A stretch of 64,000 bases of DNA from the NCBI RefSeq assembly GCF_026013615.1, contig NZ_JAPDPI010000022.1, positions 1 through 64,000 of the forward strand, written 5' to 3'. This DNA is from Plebeiibacterium marinum. Its GTDB lineage: Bacteria; Bacteroidota; Bacteroidia; Bacteroidales; Marinilabiliaceae. Positions 47,301 through 56,938 of this stretch are shown piece after piece. The number at the start of each line of letters is the position of its first letter. Position 1 is the first letter of the stretch. A model generated the notes under the pieces. The model did no database searches and was not told where the DNA came from. It was given only the letters and a program-made list of their open reading frames with translations. Made by a program: the position numbers and the translations under genes.

Positions 47301-49682
47301 ATGCCATTAAAAAAACTTGCATTAACCCTGTTGCTTTGGTTTGTTATTGTCTTATCTCAAGCGCAGTACTTTACTCTGAGTGGTGTTGTGCTCGACGAAC
47401 AAAATAAACCACTGCCTGGGTGTCATGTACACTGTAAGGAGCGATGCCATATTACCAATTTTAATGGTGAATTTGCTCATAATAAGGTTTCTTCAGGAGA
47501 AGTAAAACTTACTTTTTCATTTATAGGTTATCAGCAATTAGATACCATTGTAAATATGGATGAAAATGTAATGCTCAAAATTAAGTTGCAACCGGAAAAT
47601 AAACTGTTAAATGAGGTATATATCAAATCAAATGCTATCAATACTCATAAAACACAAAAGAATGAGGTTGTTAATGCCACTTATATTGAGCAGAACTTAT
47701 CAGGTACCTTATTAAAAACTATGGAAAGGCTTTCGGGTGTAAACTCAATGGATATTGGGGCAAATGCGTCAAAACCGATTATTCGTGGAATGGGTTTTCA
47801 GCGTGTGGTGGTAAGCGAAAATGGTGTAAAACAAGAGGGCCAGCAATGGGGTGCCGATCATGGATTGGAGATTGATGCCTTTAGTATTGAAACGGCTGAG
47901 GTGGTTAAAGGAGCGTCTGCAATAGAATTAGGTAGTGATGCTATTGGCGGGTATATCAATATCAGCAATAATTCAGTACCCGAAAAGAATGCTGTTTCAG
48001 GAGATGTTACTTTGTTAACCAAATCGGTAAATGCTACTTATGGAGGATCGTTTTTTATTAAAGGAAGAAGCGAGAAGAAATTTTTTAAACTAAGAGTTTC
48101 TGCTTTGGATTTTGGTGATTATAAAGTTCCTACAGATCAGATTGTTTATTTGACCCGGGAGATGCCGGTTTATAATGGGAAGTTGAAAAATACTGCCGGT
48201 AACGAACAGGATTTTTCCATTCAGGTAGGACATCTTGGTGTGCGTTTTAAATCTACATTGCAACTCAGCAGTGTAAACCAAAAGTCCGGATTCTTTCCTG
48301 GTGCACATGGTGTTCCTGATATTAAAAGAATTCAGGATGATGGAGATAGCAGGAATATTGGGTTTCCTTATCAAAAGGCTCATCATCTGAAAGTTTTAAA
48401 TCAGAATAAATGGTTTGTAAACAATGGCAATATCAGTGTGGATTTAGGTTTTCAGAATAATGTTAGAGAGGAGTGGAGCGAATTTCATACACATTATCCT
48501 GATCAGCCGGTACCGGAGATCAATCCAAATCAGGAATTTGATTTTAACCTGAAAACGTATTCTGCCAATGCAAAGCTTACGAAAAAGATTAACGATTATC
48601 ACAAGCTGTCTTCAGGATTTCAGGTTCAGCATAAGGATAATGATGTTGGCGGGTATAATTTTTTGTTGCCAAAGTATCAAAGTACATCATTGGGCGTTTT
48701 TGTCCGGGATGAGATCAATCTTACCGATCATCTTAATTTTAATGTTGGGATAAGGTTTGACCATAGCTCGGTTAAAACCAATGAATATTTTGATCCTATC
48801 TTATATGATTATTTTATTTCGGAAGGAGAAGATGCTGAAGGTGCGAATAATTATGCTTTACGAAGTGTTGATTTATCAAAGCATTATGGTGATGTGAGTT
48901 GGTTGTTAGGCCTGGTTTATACCCCAAGTGAAAACTTTATTGCCAGAATGAATTTAGGTAAAGCTTTCAGAACACCAACGGCGGTTGAACTTGCTTCTAA
49001 TGGAATTCACCATGGGTCTTTTCGTCATGAAATGGGAGATGAAAATTTAAAGTCGGAAAAGGGATATTACATAGATGGAAATTTAGAATGGATCAGCAGG
49101 GGTTTTAGCCTGGAGTTTAGTCCGTATATGTATTATTTTTCTAACTACTTGTTTTTAAAACCTTCAGGTGATTGGAGTTTATTGCCGCATGCCGGACAGA
49201 TTTATCGTTATTCTCAGTCTGAAGCAATTTTAAGTGGCGTTGAGTTAAGTATAACCAAAAACTGGTTTAACCAGCTAGGTTCAACGTTTATTTTTGAATA
49301 TATCTATAACCAGCAAGTTAGTTCGGATAAAACACAACGATATCCGCTTCCTTTTACACCTCCGGTGAATGGATTTATCGAGTTTGATTATAGTCGGTTT
49401 AAGCAGGGTAAGGTAGTAAAAGATAGTAGAGTCTATATCAATTCGCGTATAGCATTAGCGCAAAACAGAGTATCCCAAAATGAAGAAATTACAGATGGGT
49501 ATGTGTTATTGGGAATAGGGGTGTCAACTAAAATTAATTTCCTAAACCAGGAGTGTACAGTAAATATTCAAGGAAGTAATTTACTCAACACAAAGTATTA
49601 TAATCATGTTAGTTTTTACCGTAAGGTAGAAATACCGGAACCAGGTCGTAATATTCAATTATTACTGAAAGTTCCGTTTTAA
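47301..49682 (+). CDS. TonB-dependent receptor, metal/siderophore-type
   Basis: 'GVVLDEQNKPLPGCHVHCKERCHITNFNGEF', 'KPIIRGMGFQRVVVSENGVKQEGQQWGADHGLEIDAFSIETAEVVKGASAIELGSDAIGGYINI'. Confidence 0.92.
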   Translation: MPLKKLALTLLLWFVIVLSQAQYFTLSGVVLDEQNKPLPGCHVHCKERCHITNFNGEFAHNKVSSGEVKLTFSFIGYQQLDTIVNMDENVMLKIKLQPENKLLNEVYIKSNAINTHKTQKNEVVNATYIEQNLSGTLLKTMERLSGVNSMDIGANASKPIIRGMGFQRVVVSENGVKQEGQQWGADHGLEIDAFSIETAEVVKGASAIELGSDAIGGYINISNNSVPEKNAVSGDVTLLTKSVNATYGGSFFIKGRSEKKFFKLRVSALDFGDYKVPTDQIVYLTREMPVYNGKLKNTAGNEQDFSIQVGHLGVRFKSTLQLSSVNQKSGFFPGAHGVPDIKRIQDDGDSRNIGFPYQKAHHLKVLNQNKWFVNNGNISVDLGFQNNVREEWSEFHTHYPDQPVPEINPNQEFDFNLKTYSANAKLTKKINDYHKLSSGFQVQHKDNDVGGYNFLLPKYQSTSLGVFVRDEINLTDHLNFNVGIRFDHSSVKTNEYFDPILYDYFISEGEDAEGANNYALRSVDLSKHYGDVSWLLGLVYTPSENFIARMNLGKAFRTPTAVELASNGIHHGSFRHEMGDENLKSEKGYYIDGNLEWISRGFSLEFSPYMYYFSNYLFLKPSGDWSLLPHAGQIYRYSQSEAILSGVELSITKNWFNQLGSTFIFEYIYNQQVSSDKTQRYPLPFTPPVNGFIEFDYSRFKQGKVVKDSRVYINSRIALAQNRVSQNEEITDGYVLLGIGVSTKINFLNQECTVNIQGSNLLNTKYYNHVSFYRKVEIPEPGRNIQLLLKVPF

Positions 49683-49707
49683 AATTAATTAGTAAAAAAA
49701 TAAAACC

Positions 49708-50199
49708 ATGAAAAAGTTATTTTATATCATACCAGTATTGGCTTTATTATCATTTGTATCATGTAGCGATGAAGATGATATTGATACAACAAAGCCTGCA
49801 ATTAGTATCATATCCCCTGCTGATGAAGATGGGTTTGAACCTGGGGATGAGATTAGTTTCTCATGTATGTTTTCGGATGATACAGAACTTGCATCTTATA
49901 AAATTGAAATACATAGTAACTTTGATGGTCATGATCATGAACATACCGCCGTTATGAAACAGGCATTTGAAGAAGAGGGGCATGAATGGAGCTATAGTAA
50001 GACTTATACATTTGAAACAGGTCAAACAGTTGTAAATGTTGAGGATTTGAAGATTCAGATTCCTGCAACAATAACTCACGAAGGAGTGGAAGAAGAAGTT
50101 GCAGAAGGAGATTATCACTTTGGTGTCCATGTTGCAGATGTAGCAGGTAATGAAACTTCTGTATTTGTGGCTATAGAAATTGGTCATCACCATCTTTAA
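49708..50199 (+). CDS. DUF4625-like lipoprotein
   Basis: Lipobox 'LLSFVSCSDEDD'; 'KPAISIISPADEDGFEPGDEISF'; His-rich 'HSNFDGHDHEH' and C-terminal 'GHHHL'. Confidence 0.8.
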   Translation: MKKLFYIIPVLALLSFVSCSDEDDIDTTKPAISIISPADEDGFEPGDEISFSCMFSDDTELASYKIEIHSNFDGHDHEHTAVMKQAFEEEGHEWSYSKTYTFETGQTVVNVEDLKIQIPATITHEGVEEEVAEGDYHFGVHVADVAGNETSVFVAIEIGHHHL

Positions 50200-50415
50200 G
50201 CCAATTGATTTAAAAAAGTATATTTAACTTAAGGGTATGGCTTCTTTATAAAATAGTAAAGGTCATGCCCTCTTTTCTAATTAGATATTTACATCCACCG
50301 CAATAGCCCTTTATTCTTAACATGCCTTTCATATTTCCTTACAATCCTGACAAATGTCTTTTAAAATAGCCTCGGAACCCATTAATTTTGTCATCAATAA
50401 GCTGCAAAGCAGCTC

Positions 50416-50534
50416 AGTTTATAAAGAAGAGGGAAGAGACAGGCTCGGTGATCCTCTGGCAACCATAAGGTTTTTTAAAGACTTTTACAGGTGCCAAAAC
50501 CTGATTCGTATAGTATTAACGAAGATGATAAACT
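50416..50534 (+). ncRNA. SAM-I (S-box) riboswitch
   Basis: P1 AGTTTAT/ATAAACT; P2a AGAGG/CCTCT; P2b GAG-ACAGG-CTC with GGTGA kink; GGCAACC; GGTGCCAA; P4 TTCGT/ACGAA; pseudoknot CAGG(50440-50443)/CCTG(50500-50503). Confidence 0.9.
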
Positions 50535-50593
50535 AAAATATGATGCAAGAACATTTCTATCGAATGCCCTGCCGGGCGTAGAATAAATTTCAG

Positions 50594-50680
50594 ACTTTTA
50601 GATAATAGATAAGAGGCATTAAACTTTTAGTGTCGATAGGAAGATTAATGTATCTAAAAGTTGAAGTCTCTTATCTTTTT
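50594..50680 (+). promoter_or_regulatory. Candidate terminator/anti-terminator region between riboswitch and aspartate kinase
   Basis: Stem AGATAAGAG/CTCTTATCT (50607-50615/50668-50676) plus AACTTTTAG/CTAAAAGTT (50622-50630/50654-50662) then TTTTT; alternative 11-bp pairing ACTTTTAGATA/TATCTAAAAGT (50594-50604/50651-50661). Confidence 0.55.
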
Positions 50681-50783
50681 AATATTTTGAGTTGAAATAA
50701 GAAGAAAGCATTTGTCACCCCGTAGAAATACGTTGTGTTTACAGTCTTTATCTCTTATCTAAAATCGATTATATATAATTAGC

Positions 50784-52154
50784 ATGAATAAAGTAGTAGC
50801 AAAGTTTGGTGGATCAAATCTTAAAAAGAAGGAAGATATATTAAAACTGGTTCAAGTTATAAAAGCCTATAACCGACCTATGGTTATAGTGGTATCTGCT
50901 TTTTACGGAATTACGAATCATCTGATAAAATCACTTGAGGAAGTTAAAAAAGATGAATCACATATAGAAAAACTAGTTGTGTTTCTGCGTGACCTGAAGA
51001 AAGAAGCTATCCTCGAGAATTTTGACGATAAACAATGGCAAGATAAAACCATGAAGGAAGTGGAAGGCCGTATTCGTGAGCTGAGCAGATACCTTACCGG
51101 TATACATTATATAGGAGATGTGCCTGAATTTGTAGAAGATGTCATTTTGAGTTATGGAGAGCGGCTAAGTTCGCTGGTTCTATCCAATATTTTACAGAGC
51201 AAAGGTATTAATGCAGAAGAGGCGTTACCTGAACAAATGCCGTTGGTAACAGATGGAGAGTTTGGCAATGCTACAGTAAACTATGATGTGGCTTCATCTC
51301 ATGTAAAAGAGCGTTTAAAAGAAGATAAAATCTATGTGGTACCTGGATTTTATGGCGTATCTGAAGAAGGAAAGGTTACTTTGTTAGGGCGCGGGGGGAG
51401 TGATTATTCTGCAGCGGCTATTGCCAGGTGTCTTGAAGCAGAATCCTTGGATGTTTGGAAGGATGTAGATGGCTTTATGAGTGCAGATCCTAAGTTAGTT
51501 CGTAACCCCCGGCGCATTACTCATTTGTCGTATGCAGAAGCAGCAGAGCTTTCTTATTTTGGAGCAAGTATTCTGCATCCCCGCACAGTGGAACCATTAA
51601 AGGAAGTTGTGATTCCTATTCATATAGGTAATATCGACGCTTTTAATGGAACTGTTCAACCAAGAACCGTGGTTCATTCGGATGAGACGGTTACAGAACA
51701 GATTATAAAAAGTGTTACCTATAGTGATGACTTTTGTATACTTAAGCTCCGGGGTGCTGGAGTGGGGTTGAAAAAAGGCGTTTTGGCCAAAGTAACAGTT
51801 GCGCTTGACAGGGCCGGGATTAATATTAAATCGGTAATTACATCGCAGGTGGTAATTAATATATTATTGTCAGCAAAAGATATTAAAAGAGCTTATAAAG
51901 CTGTTGAAGAACTTGAACTGTCTGCTATTACAGAACTATCTGCCACAGAGAAGATCTCAACCATAGCTGTTGTTGGGGAAGGCTTATTAGATAAACCGGG
52001 TGTTGCAGGGCGGCTGTTTACAGCTTTAGCAAAAAAAGATATCAATATCCGGATGATTGTTTCCGGAGCCTCGGTGGTAGCCAGTTATTTTATGGTAGCC
52101 AACGATGACAGGGATGCTGCCATAGAAGCTATTCATCAGGAATTTTTTGGGTGA
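50784..52154 (+). CDS. lysC: Aspartate kinase
   Basis: 'VVAKFGGSNLKKKEDILKLV', 'VTLLGRGGSDYSAAAIARCLEAESLDVWKDVDGFMSADP', C-terminal ACT repeats. Confidence 0.95.
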   Translation: MNKVVAKFGGSNLKKKEDILKLVQVIKAYNRPMVIVVSAFYGITNHLIKSLEEVKKDESHIEKLVVFLRDLKKEAILENFDDKQWQDKTMKEVEGRIRELSRYLTGIHYIGDVPEFVEDVILSYGERLSSLVLSNILQSKGINAEEALPEQMPLVTDGEFGNATVNYDVASSHVKERLKEDKIYVVPGFYGVSEEGKVTLLGRGGSDYSAAAIARCLEAESLDVWKDVDGFMSADPKLVRNPRRITHLSYAEAAELSYFGASILHPRTVEPLKEVVIPIHIGNIDAFNGTVQPRTVVHSDETVTEQIIKSVTYSDDFCILKLRGAGVGLKKGVLAKVTVALDRAGINIKSVITSQVVINILLSAKDIKRAYKAVEELELSAITELSATEKISTIAVVGEGLLDKPGVAGRLFTALAKKDINIRMIVSGASVVASYFMVANDDRDAAIEAIHQEFFG

Positions 52155-52394
52155 ACTTTTAATAAAACTATCATGTACTGGTGCGAGTATTGATCTCGCA
52201 CTGGTGATGATGGTATTTGTTAATAAAAATCTTTGAGCAAAGGAGGATATTTAAATCATTCTTAGGAAGTTATTTTAATCTATTGTATGTATTACAATAG
52301 TTCGTTAGTTTTTTATAAGTGTTAGATTATGAGATACTTAATAAAATCAACTCAAATTAGGTAAAGATCTTATTTTAAGCATCTTGCAAATAAG

Positions 52395-52422
52395 TCTCTT
52401 ATCTCTTATCTAAAATCTAACG
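52395..52422. repeat. Heptamer microrepeat TCTCTTA TCTCTTA TCTAAAA TCTAACG
   Basis: TCT at 52395, 52402, 52409, 52416; shares the 16-mer TCTCTTATCTAAAATC with 50751-50766. Confidence 0.65.
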
Positions 52423-52432
52423 ATCTGTTATA

Positions 52433-53494
52433 TTACAAACTATTAATAATCCCATCGTAAAACTCAATGTTCTCCTTATTTAAAATATCTATGGGCAGAA
52501 AATAGTTGTTGTTGATTTTTTCTCGTTTGAAAAGAGCATTGAATAAGAGTATTACAGCATTGTAGCCTTGGTTTTTCGATTGTTGGGCAATTAAAAACCG
52601 GATGTATCCTTCTTTTACTAATTCCAGATTTTCTTCAAGAGTATCAAAGCCTATAACAAGGATATTTTTAATATTGTGTTTCTTTAAAATAGAGGCAATT
52701 CTATATGCCCTTGAGTTTGGTACATAAATGATTTTAATGTTTCCAGCAGAGCTTAAAAAGTCCAAAAAGCTTTTTTCATAGTTTTTTTTATCTGCAGAAA
52801 CTTTTACGTAAAAATGCTCAATTCTGCTTTCGTTAATTCCCTTATCGCCAAAGTAGTCCGTAAATCCTTCAATTCTGGATTGTAAATGTGAATATTCTTG
52901 CATTTCACCTGAAATATAGGCAATCAATATTTTATCATTGGCGTTTAGAGCAAGGTCGCACAAGCTGGCAGCTACTTTACCGGCAGAGTAGGCTTCCTGT
53001 CCAACAAAAGAAAGAGGTTTTAGTTCTTGCTGGAAAATGTTTAAATGGATAAAAGGAATATTATTCTTTTGTAGTGAGTTTGCAAAAGTTACTGAGGGTT
53101 CCCTGAACATAGGTACATAAACCACCCCGTTGGGATTTAAAGCCAATGCTTTTTGACAAGCCTCTTCAAATGAAGTAGCCTGAGAGGAAAAAAATACTTT
53201 GCTAATTCTAACCTTAAAAACACTTAGCTCGTTAATGGCTTTTTGTATACCGGCAACAGGTCTTGACCAGTATTTTGTTTCTTCGGGATTGGGTAATAAG
53301 CATACAATGTGAAGTTCTTTTTTCATGGCAAGATTTCTTGCCAGGATGTCAGGAGCATAGCCTAATTCTTTCAGTGCTTTTTTTACTTTCTCTTCAGCCT
53401 TTTTTGAAACTTTACCCCTATTGTGTAAGATACGGTCAACTGTACCTGTGGAAACTTCAGCCTTTTTTGCTATGTCAATAATCCTAACCTTCAT
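52433..53494 (-). CDS. LacI-family transcriptional regulator
   Basis: 'VRIIDIAKKAEVSTGTVDRILHNRGKVSKKAEEKVKKALKELGYAPDILARNLA'. Confidence 0.95.
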   Translation of the reverse strand: MKVRIIDIAKKAEVSTGTVDRILHNRGKVSKKAEEKVKKALKELGYAPDILARNLAMKKELHIVCLLPNPEETKYWSRPVAGIQKAINELSVFKVRISKVFFSSQATSFEEACQKALALNPNGVVYVPMFREPSVTFANSLQKNNIPFIHLNIFQQELKPLSFVGQEAYSAGKVAASLCDLALNANDKILIAYISGEMQEYSHLQSRIEGFTDYFGDKGINESRIEHFYVKVSADKKNYEKSFLDFLSSAGNIKIIYVPNSRAYRIASILKKHNIKNILVIGFDTLEENLELVKEGYIRFLIAQQSKNQGYNAVILLFNALFKREKINNNYFLPIDILNKENIEFYDGIINSL

Positions 53495-53712
53495 ATTATA
53501 CCATTAATTGGTATTGTTTTTAATAATCTAATGCACAAAAGAAGCAAAATTTTACCAAATCAAGATGATTATTATTAATCATTTACCATAAGATATGAAT
53601 CCGGTGTATAGAGGATTCATATCTTTATGGTATAAATATTGAGTTGTAAAATTTATACTTTTTAAATTGCAAATTGCTAACTGATCACTTTTGAATTAAT
53701 AATTGATCATTG

Positions 53713-55221
53713 TCAAAGCGTTACGCCACTTTTAAATATGGCAATTTCACGATAGCCATTTATCTCGTTTCTTGTTTTTGTTCCGCTGGCAACATCTAAA
53801 ACAAAATCTATAAACTCATTGCTCAGGTCTTCCATACTCACACCTTCAACCAGTTTGCCGGCATTAAAGTCAATCCAGTTTTCCTTGTGATTCGCCAATT
53901 GAGAGTTCGTGGCAATTTTCACCGTAGGTATAAAGCCTCCAAATGGTGTTCCTCTACCTGTAGTGAATAGTACCATTTGACATCCGCACATACCTAATGT
54001 TGTGGTTGCAACAAGGTCGTTGCCAGGTGCGCTAATCAGGTTTAATCCCGAAGTTTTTATACGTTCAGTATGTTTGAGTACGTCCTTAACTTTACTATTC
54101 CCAGCCTTCATTGTACAGCCCAATGATTTGTCTTCGAGTGTTGTAATACCACCATTTTTGTTGCCGGGTGAAGGGTTCTCATAGATGACCTGATTATGAC
54201 GTTTATAGTAATTTTTAAAGTCGTTGATCATATCTACGGTCTTTTGAAAAACTTCCTTACTTTCACAGCGGTTCATTAAGATGGTTTCAGCTCCGAACAT
54301 CTCAGGTACCTCGGTAAGAACACTCGTTCCGCCATAATGAATAACATAGTCGGAAACTTTACCCAGCATTGGATTGGCTGTGATGCCGCTGAACCCATCG
54401 GAACCGCCGCATTCAAGACCTAATCTAAGTTTTGACAGAGGCTGTTCTGTCCGGCAGTCTGTCTTCATGGTTTCAAAGAGTTCCGATACAATTCCAACAC
54501 CCGTTAAAACTTCATCCTTTAATTCCTGGGTTGTTATAAACTTGATTCTTGAAGCGTCATATTCACCTAGTGCTTCCTTAAAAGCACTTACCTGGTTGTT
54601 TTCGCATCCAAGACCAATTACCAATACAGCACCGGCATTAGGATGTTGTACTATATTGCGAAGCGTTTCTCGGGTGTTGATATGGTCATCGCCCATTTGG
54701 GAACAACCATAGTTGTGAGGAAAAGTGTATATGCCATCAAAGTTCTCCAACTCATCAAAGAATATGCCTGATTTCATACATTGTTCGGTAAACTTTTTAG
54801 CTATCGTTTCCGAAACTCCGTTAACACAACCTACAGTTGGAATAATCCAAAGCTCGTTTCTGATACCAACCTCGCCATTGGCTCGTTCATAACCTTGAAA
54901 AGATTTTTCCTCCAACTTGACTTCAACATCGCATGAAACAGGTTCGTAACAATATTCCAAAATATCACCAAGGCCGGTTTTAGTATTGTGAACATGAACA
55001 TGTGATCCCACGCTAATATTTTCCCTGGCTACACCTATCGAGCTGCCATATTTTAAAACAGGCTCACCTATTTTAATAGGTGCAATTGCAATTTTATGTG
55101 CTTGCGGAATATCAGATAAAACCGTAATGTTATTGCCATCAACTTCAAAACAGGTTCCTTTACTTACAGGTTCAAGTGCAACTACTACATTGTCACCAGG
55201 TTGAATATGTAAATATTTCAT
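53713..55221 (-). CDS. uxaA: Altronate dehydratase (UxaA family)
   Basis: SAF-like N-terminus; 'YERANGEVGIRNELWIIPTVGCVNGV', 'HNYGCSQMGDDHINTRETLRNIVQHPNAGAVLVIGLGCE', 'LECGGSDGFSGITANP'. Confidence 0.95.
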   Translation of the reverse strand: MKYLHIQPGDNVVVALEPVSKGTCFEVDGNNITVLSDIPQAHKIAIAPIKIGEPVLKYGSSIGVARENISVGSHVHVHNTKTGLGDILEYCYEPVSCDVEVKLEEKSFQGYERANGEVGIRNELWIIPTVGCVNGVSETIAKKFTEQCMKSGIFFDELENFDGIYTFPHNYGCSQMGDDHINTRETLRNIVQHPNAGAVLVIGLGCENNQVSAFKEALGEYDASRIKFITTQELKDEVLTGVGIVSELFETMKTDCRTEQPLSKLRLGLECGGSDGFSGITANPMLGKVSDYVIHYGGTSVLTEVPEMFGAETILMNRCESKEVFQKTVDMINDFKNYYKRHNQVIYENPSPGNKNGGITTLEDKSLGCTMKAGNSKVKDVLKHTERIKTSGLNLISAPGNDLVATTTLGMCGCQMVLFTTGRGTPFGGFIPTVKIATNSQLANHKENWIDFNAGKLVEGVSMEDLSNEFIDFVLDVASGTKTRNEINGYREIAIFKSGVTL

Positions 55222-55230
55222 GATGTCTTA

Positions 55231-56670
55231 TTAAAATGATTTCTCAATAGCCACTTTTATTCCATCTTCAACAATGCTCTTAACGCAACCAGCTACTTTG
55301 TCAGCCAATCCTTCAACTTCGGCAAGGTTTACACCCCAAATTTTTTCATTGTTGATAATTACTTTTGTTATTTCTTCAGGAGATTTGCCTGAATTCCATT
55401 CTCCTTGTATGAAATCAACATATTCAGGAGTGTCTTTTATCTCAAATGATAAACCATTATATTCTCCTTTATATAAAACAATAAGGGCAGCTAATGAAAA
55501 AGTTATTTTTTCAGGTAGTTTTCCAGTTCTGTTTAAACTATCAAGTAAAGAAGGGTAATCACGGGTTATCCATTTTGAAATTGAGTTAAGGGAAATGTCC
55601 TTTAAGAAATGGCGGATGTATGGATTGAAGAAACGTTCTAAAATCTCAGCTGCAAATTTTTTAAGGGCTTCTGTTTCTCCATGTATATTAGGTATCACTT
55701 CATTGTCTACCATATCAAGGATGAACTTTGATAGTGTTTTATCATCAAACGCTTCTTTAACGGTTTGGTGTCCACTTAATAATCCTACAGGAACCAGAGC
55801 AGTGTGTGATCCATTCAGGATACGGACTTTTTTGTCCCTGAATTGGGTCATGTCATCAAGCCAAACTACATTCAATCCCGCTTTATCAAATGGGAATTGC
55901 TCCCTTACTTTTTGTGGGGCTTCAATGGCCCATAGGTGAAAATATTCACCAACAACCACTAAGTTATCTTCGTATCCAAGCTCCTCTTGAATTTCTTTGA
56001 TGTTGTCCTTAGGGAATCCAGGAACAATCCTGTCGACTAATGTGCTGCAGAAATTACAATTGTTGTTAATCCAGTCTATAAACTCTTGTTCTAAATTGTT
56101 TTGTTCAGCAAGTTCAAGTACAATTTCGTTTAAAACTCTTGCATTCTTGTCAATTAATTCGCAGCAAAAGAAGGTAAGTCCTTTGTCGGCATCTCCGTTA
56201 AAATGTTTAAATCTTTGGTAAAGCAATTGACAAACTTTTCCAGGAAAAGATTTTGGAGGAAGCGCGTGTATGTCTTCATTTTCTACTCTTGTAATCCCGG
56301 CCTCTGTTGTGTTCGATACAACAAGTTCTAATTCTGGTTTCAAAAAGTACTCTTTGTATGCCTCGTAATTACTGTAGGGATTTACAGAGTCCATAATACA
56401 ATCGATCAGTTCGGTCTCTTTTGCCGGTTTTCCATCTTTAATTCCTTGAAGGGATACATGGTATAGGTTGTCTTGTTTTTGTAATAAATCAACCATTCCA
56501 TATTCCAATGGTTGAACTACAACAACACCGCTGTTAAAATCAATGGCCTTATTGGCTTTGTGTATCATCCAATCAACAAAGGCTCTTAAAAAATTGCCTT
56601 CTCCAAATTGTATTACTTTAACTGGGTATTCAGATCTGCCAGGGTGATTTGCTTTGTTTAATGCCTTCAT
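55231..56670 (-). CDS. uxaB: Tagaturonate reductase
   Basis: 'VKVIQFGEGNFLRAFVDWMIHKAN', 'VSNTTEAGITR', 'RDKKVRILNGSHTALVPVGLLSGHQTVKEAFDD'. Confidence 0.95.
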   Translation of the reverse strand: MKALNKANHPGRSEYPVKVIQFGEGNFLRAFVDWMIHKANKAIDFNSGVVVVQPLEYGMVDLLQKQDNLYHVSLQGIKDGKPAKETELIDCIMDSVNPYSNYEAYKEYFLKPELELVVSNTTEAGITRVENEDIHALPPKSFPGKVCQLLYQRFKHFNGDADKGLTFFCCELIDKNARVLNEIVLELAEQNNLEQEFIDWINNNCNFCSTLVDRIVPGFPKDNIKEIQEELGYEDNLVVVGEYFHLWAIEAPQKVREQFPFDKAGLNVVWLDDMTQFRDKKVRILNGSHTALVPVGLLSGHQTVKEAFDDKTLSKFILDMVDNEVIPNIHGETEALKKFAAEILERFFNPYIRHFLKDISLNSISKWITRDYPSLLDSLNRTGKLPEKITFSLAALIVLYKGEYNGLSFEIKDTPEYVDFIQGEWNSGKSPEEITKVIINNEKIWGVNLAEVEGLADKVAGCVKSIVEDGIKVAIEKSF

Positions 56671-56724
56671 AACTAACTTGTATTTTGGTTTTTATTATTT
56701 CTAAATGCAAATATACAACAAAAA

Positions 56725-56770
56725 TGTGCACGCACACAAATATTATTTATTAAAAGTGTGTACGCACACA
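56725..56770. promoter_or_regulatory. Pair of operator-like sites TGTGCACGCACACA and TGTGTACGCACACA, 32 bp apart
   Basis: 13/14 identical near-palindromes at 56725-56738 and 56757-56770, upstream of uxaB. Confidence 0.7.
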
Positions 56771-56938
56771 TTTGTTAAGTTTGTATATGACTTGATACCT
56801 GTTTGACTAATATTATTTTATATGGGAATCAATAGTTTTTATCTCTTATACAATAATTGATAAATGCATATTTGCCTTAATTTACGTTTGCTTTGTAAAT
56901 TTTTAATTATTTTCGTCCGTTAATTCATTAGTTAAGGT

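Noticed and set aside
50354-50536. 60-aa plus-strand ORF 'MSFKIASEPINF...'
   Set aside because: Lies over the SAM-I riboswitch; structure explains the sequence better than coding.
56834-56856. 'TTTATCTCTTATACAATAATTG' as another heptamer array
   Set aside because: Only one unit resembles the TCTCTTA repeats; not periodic enough.
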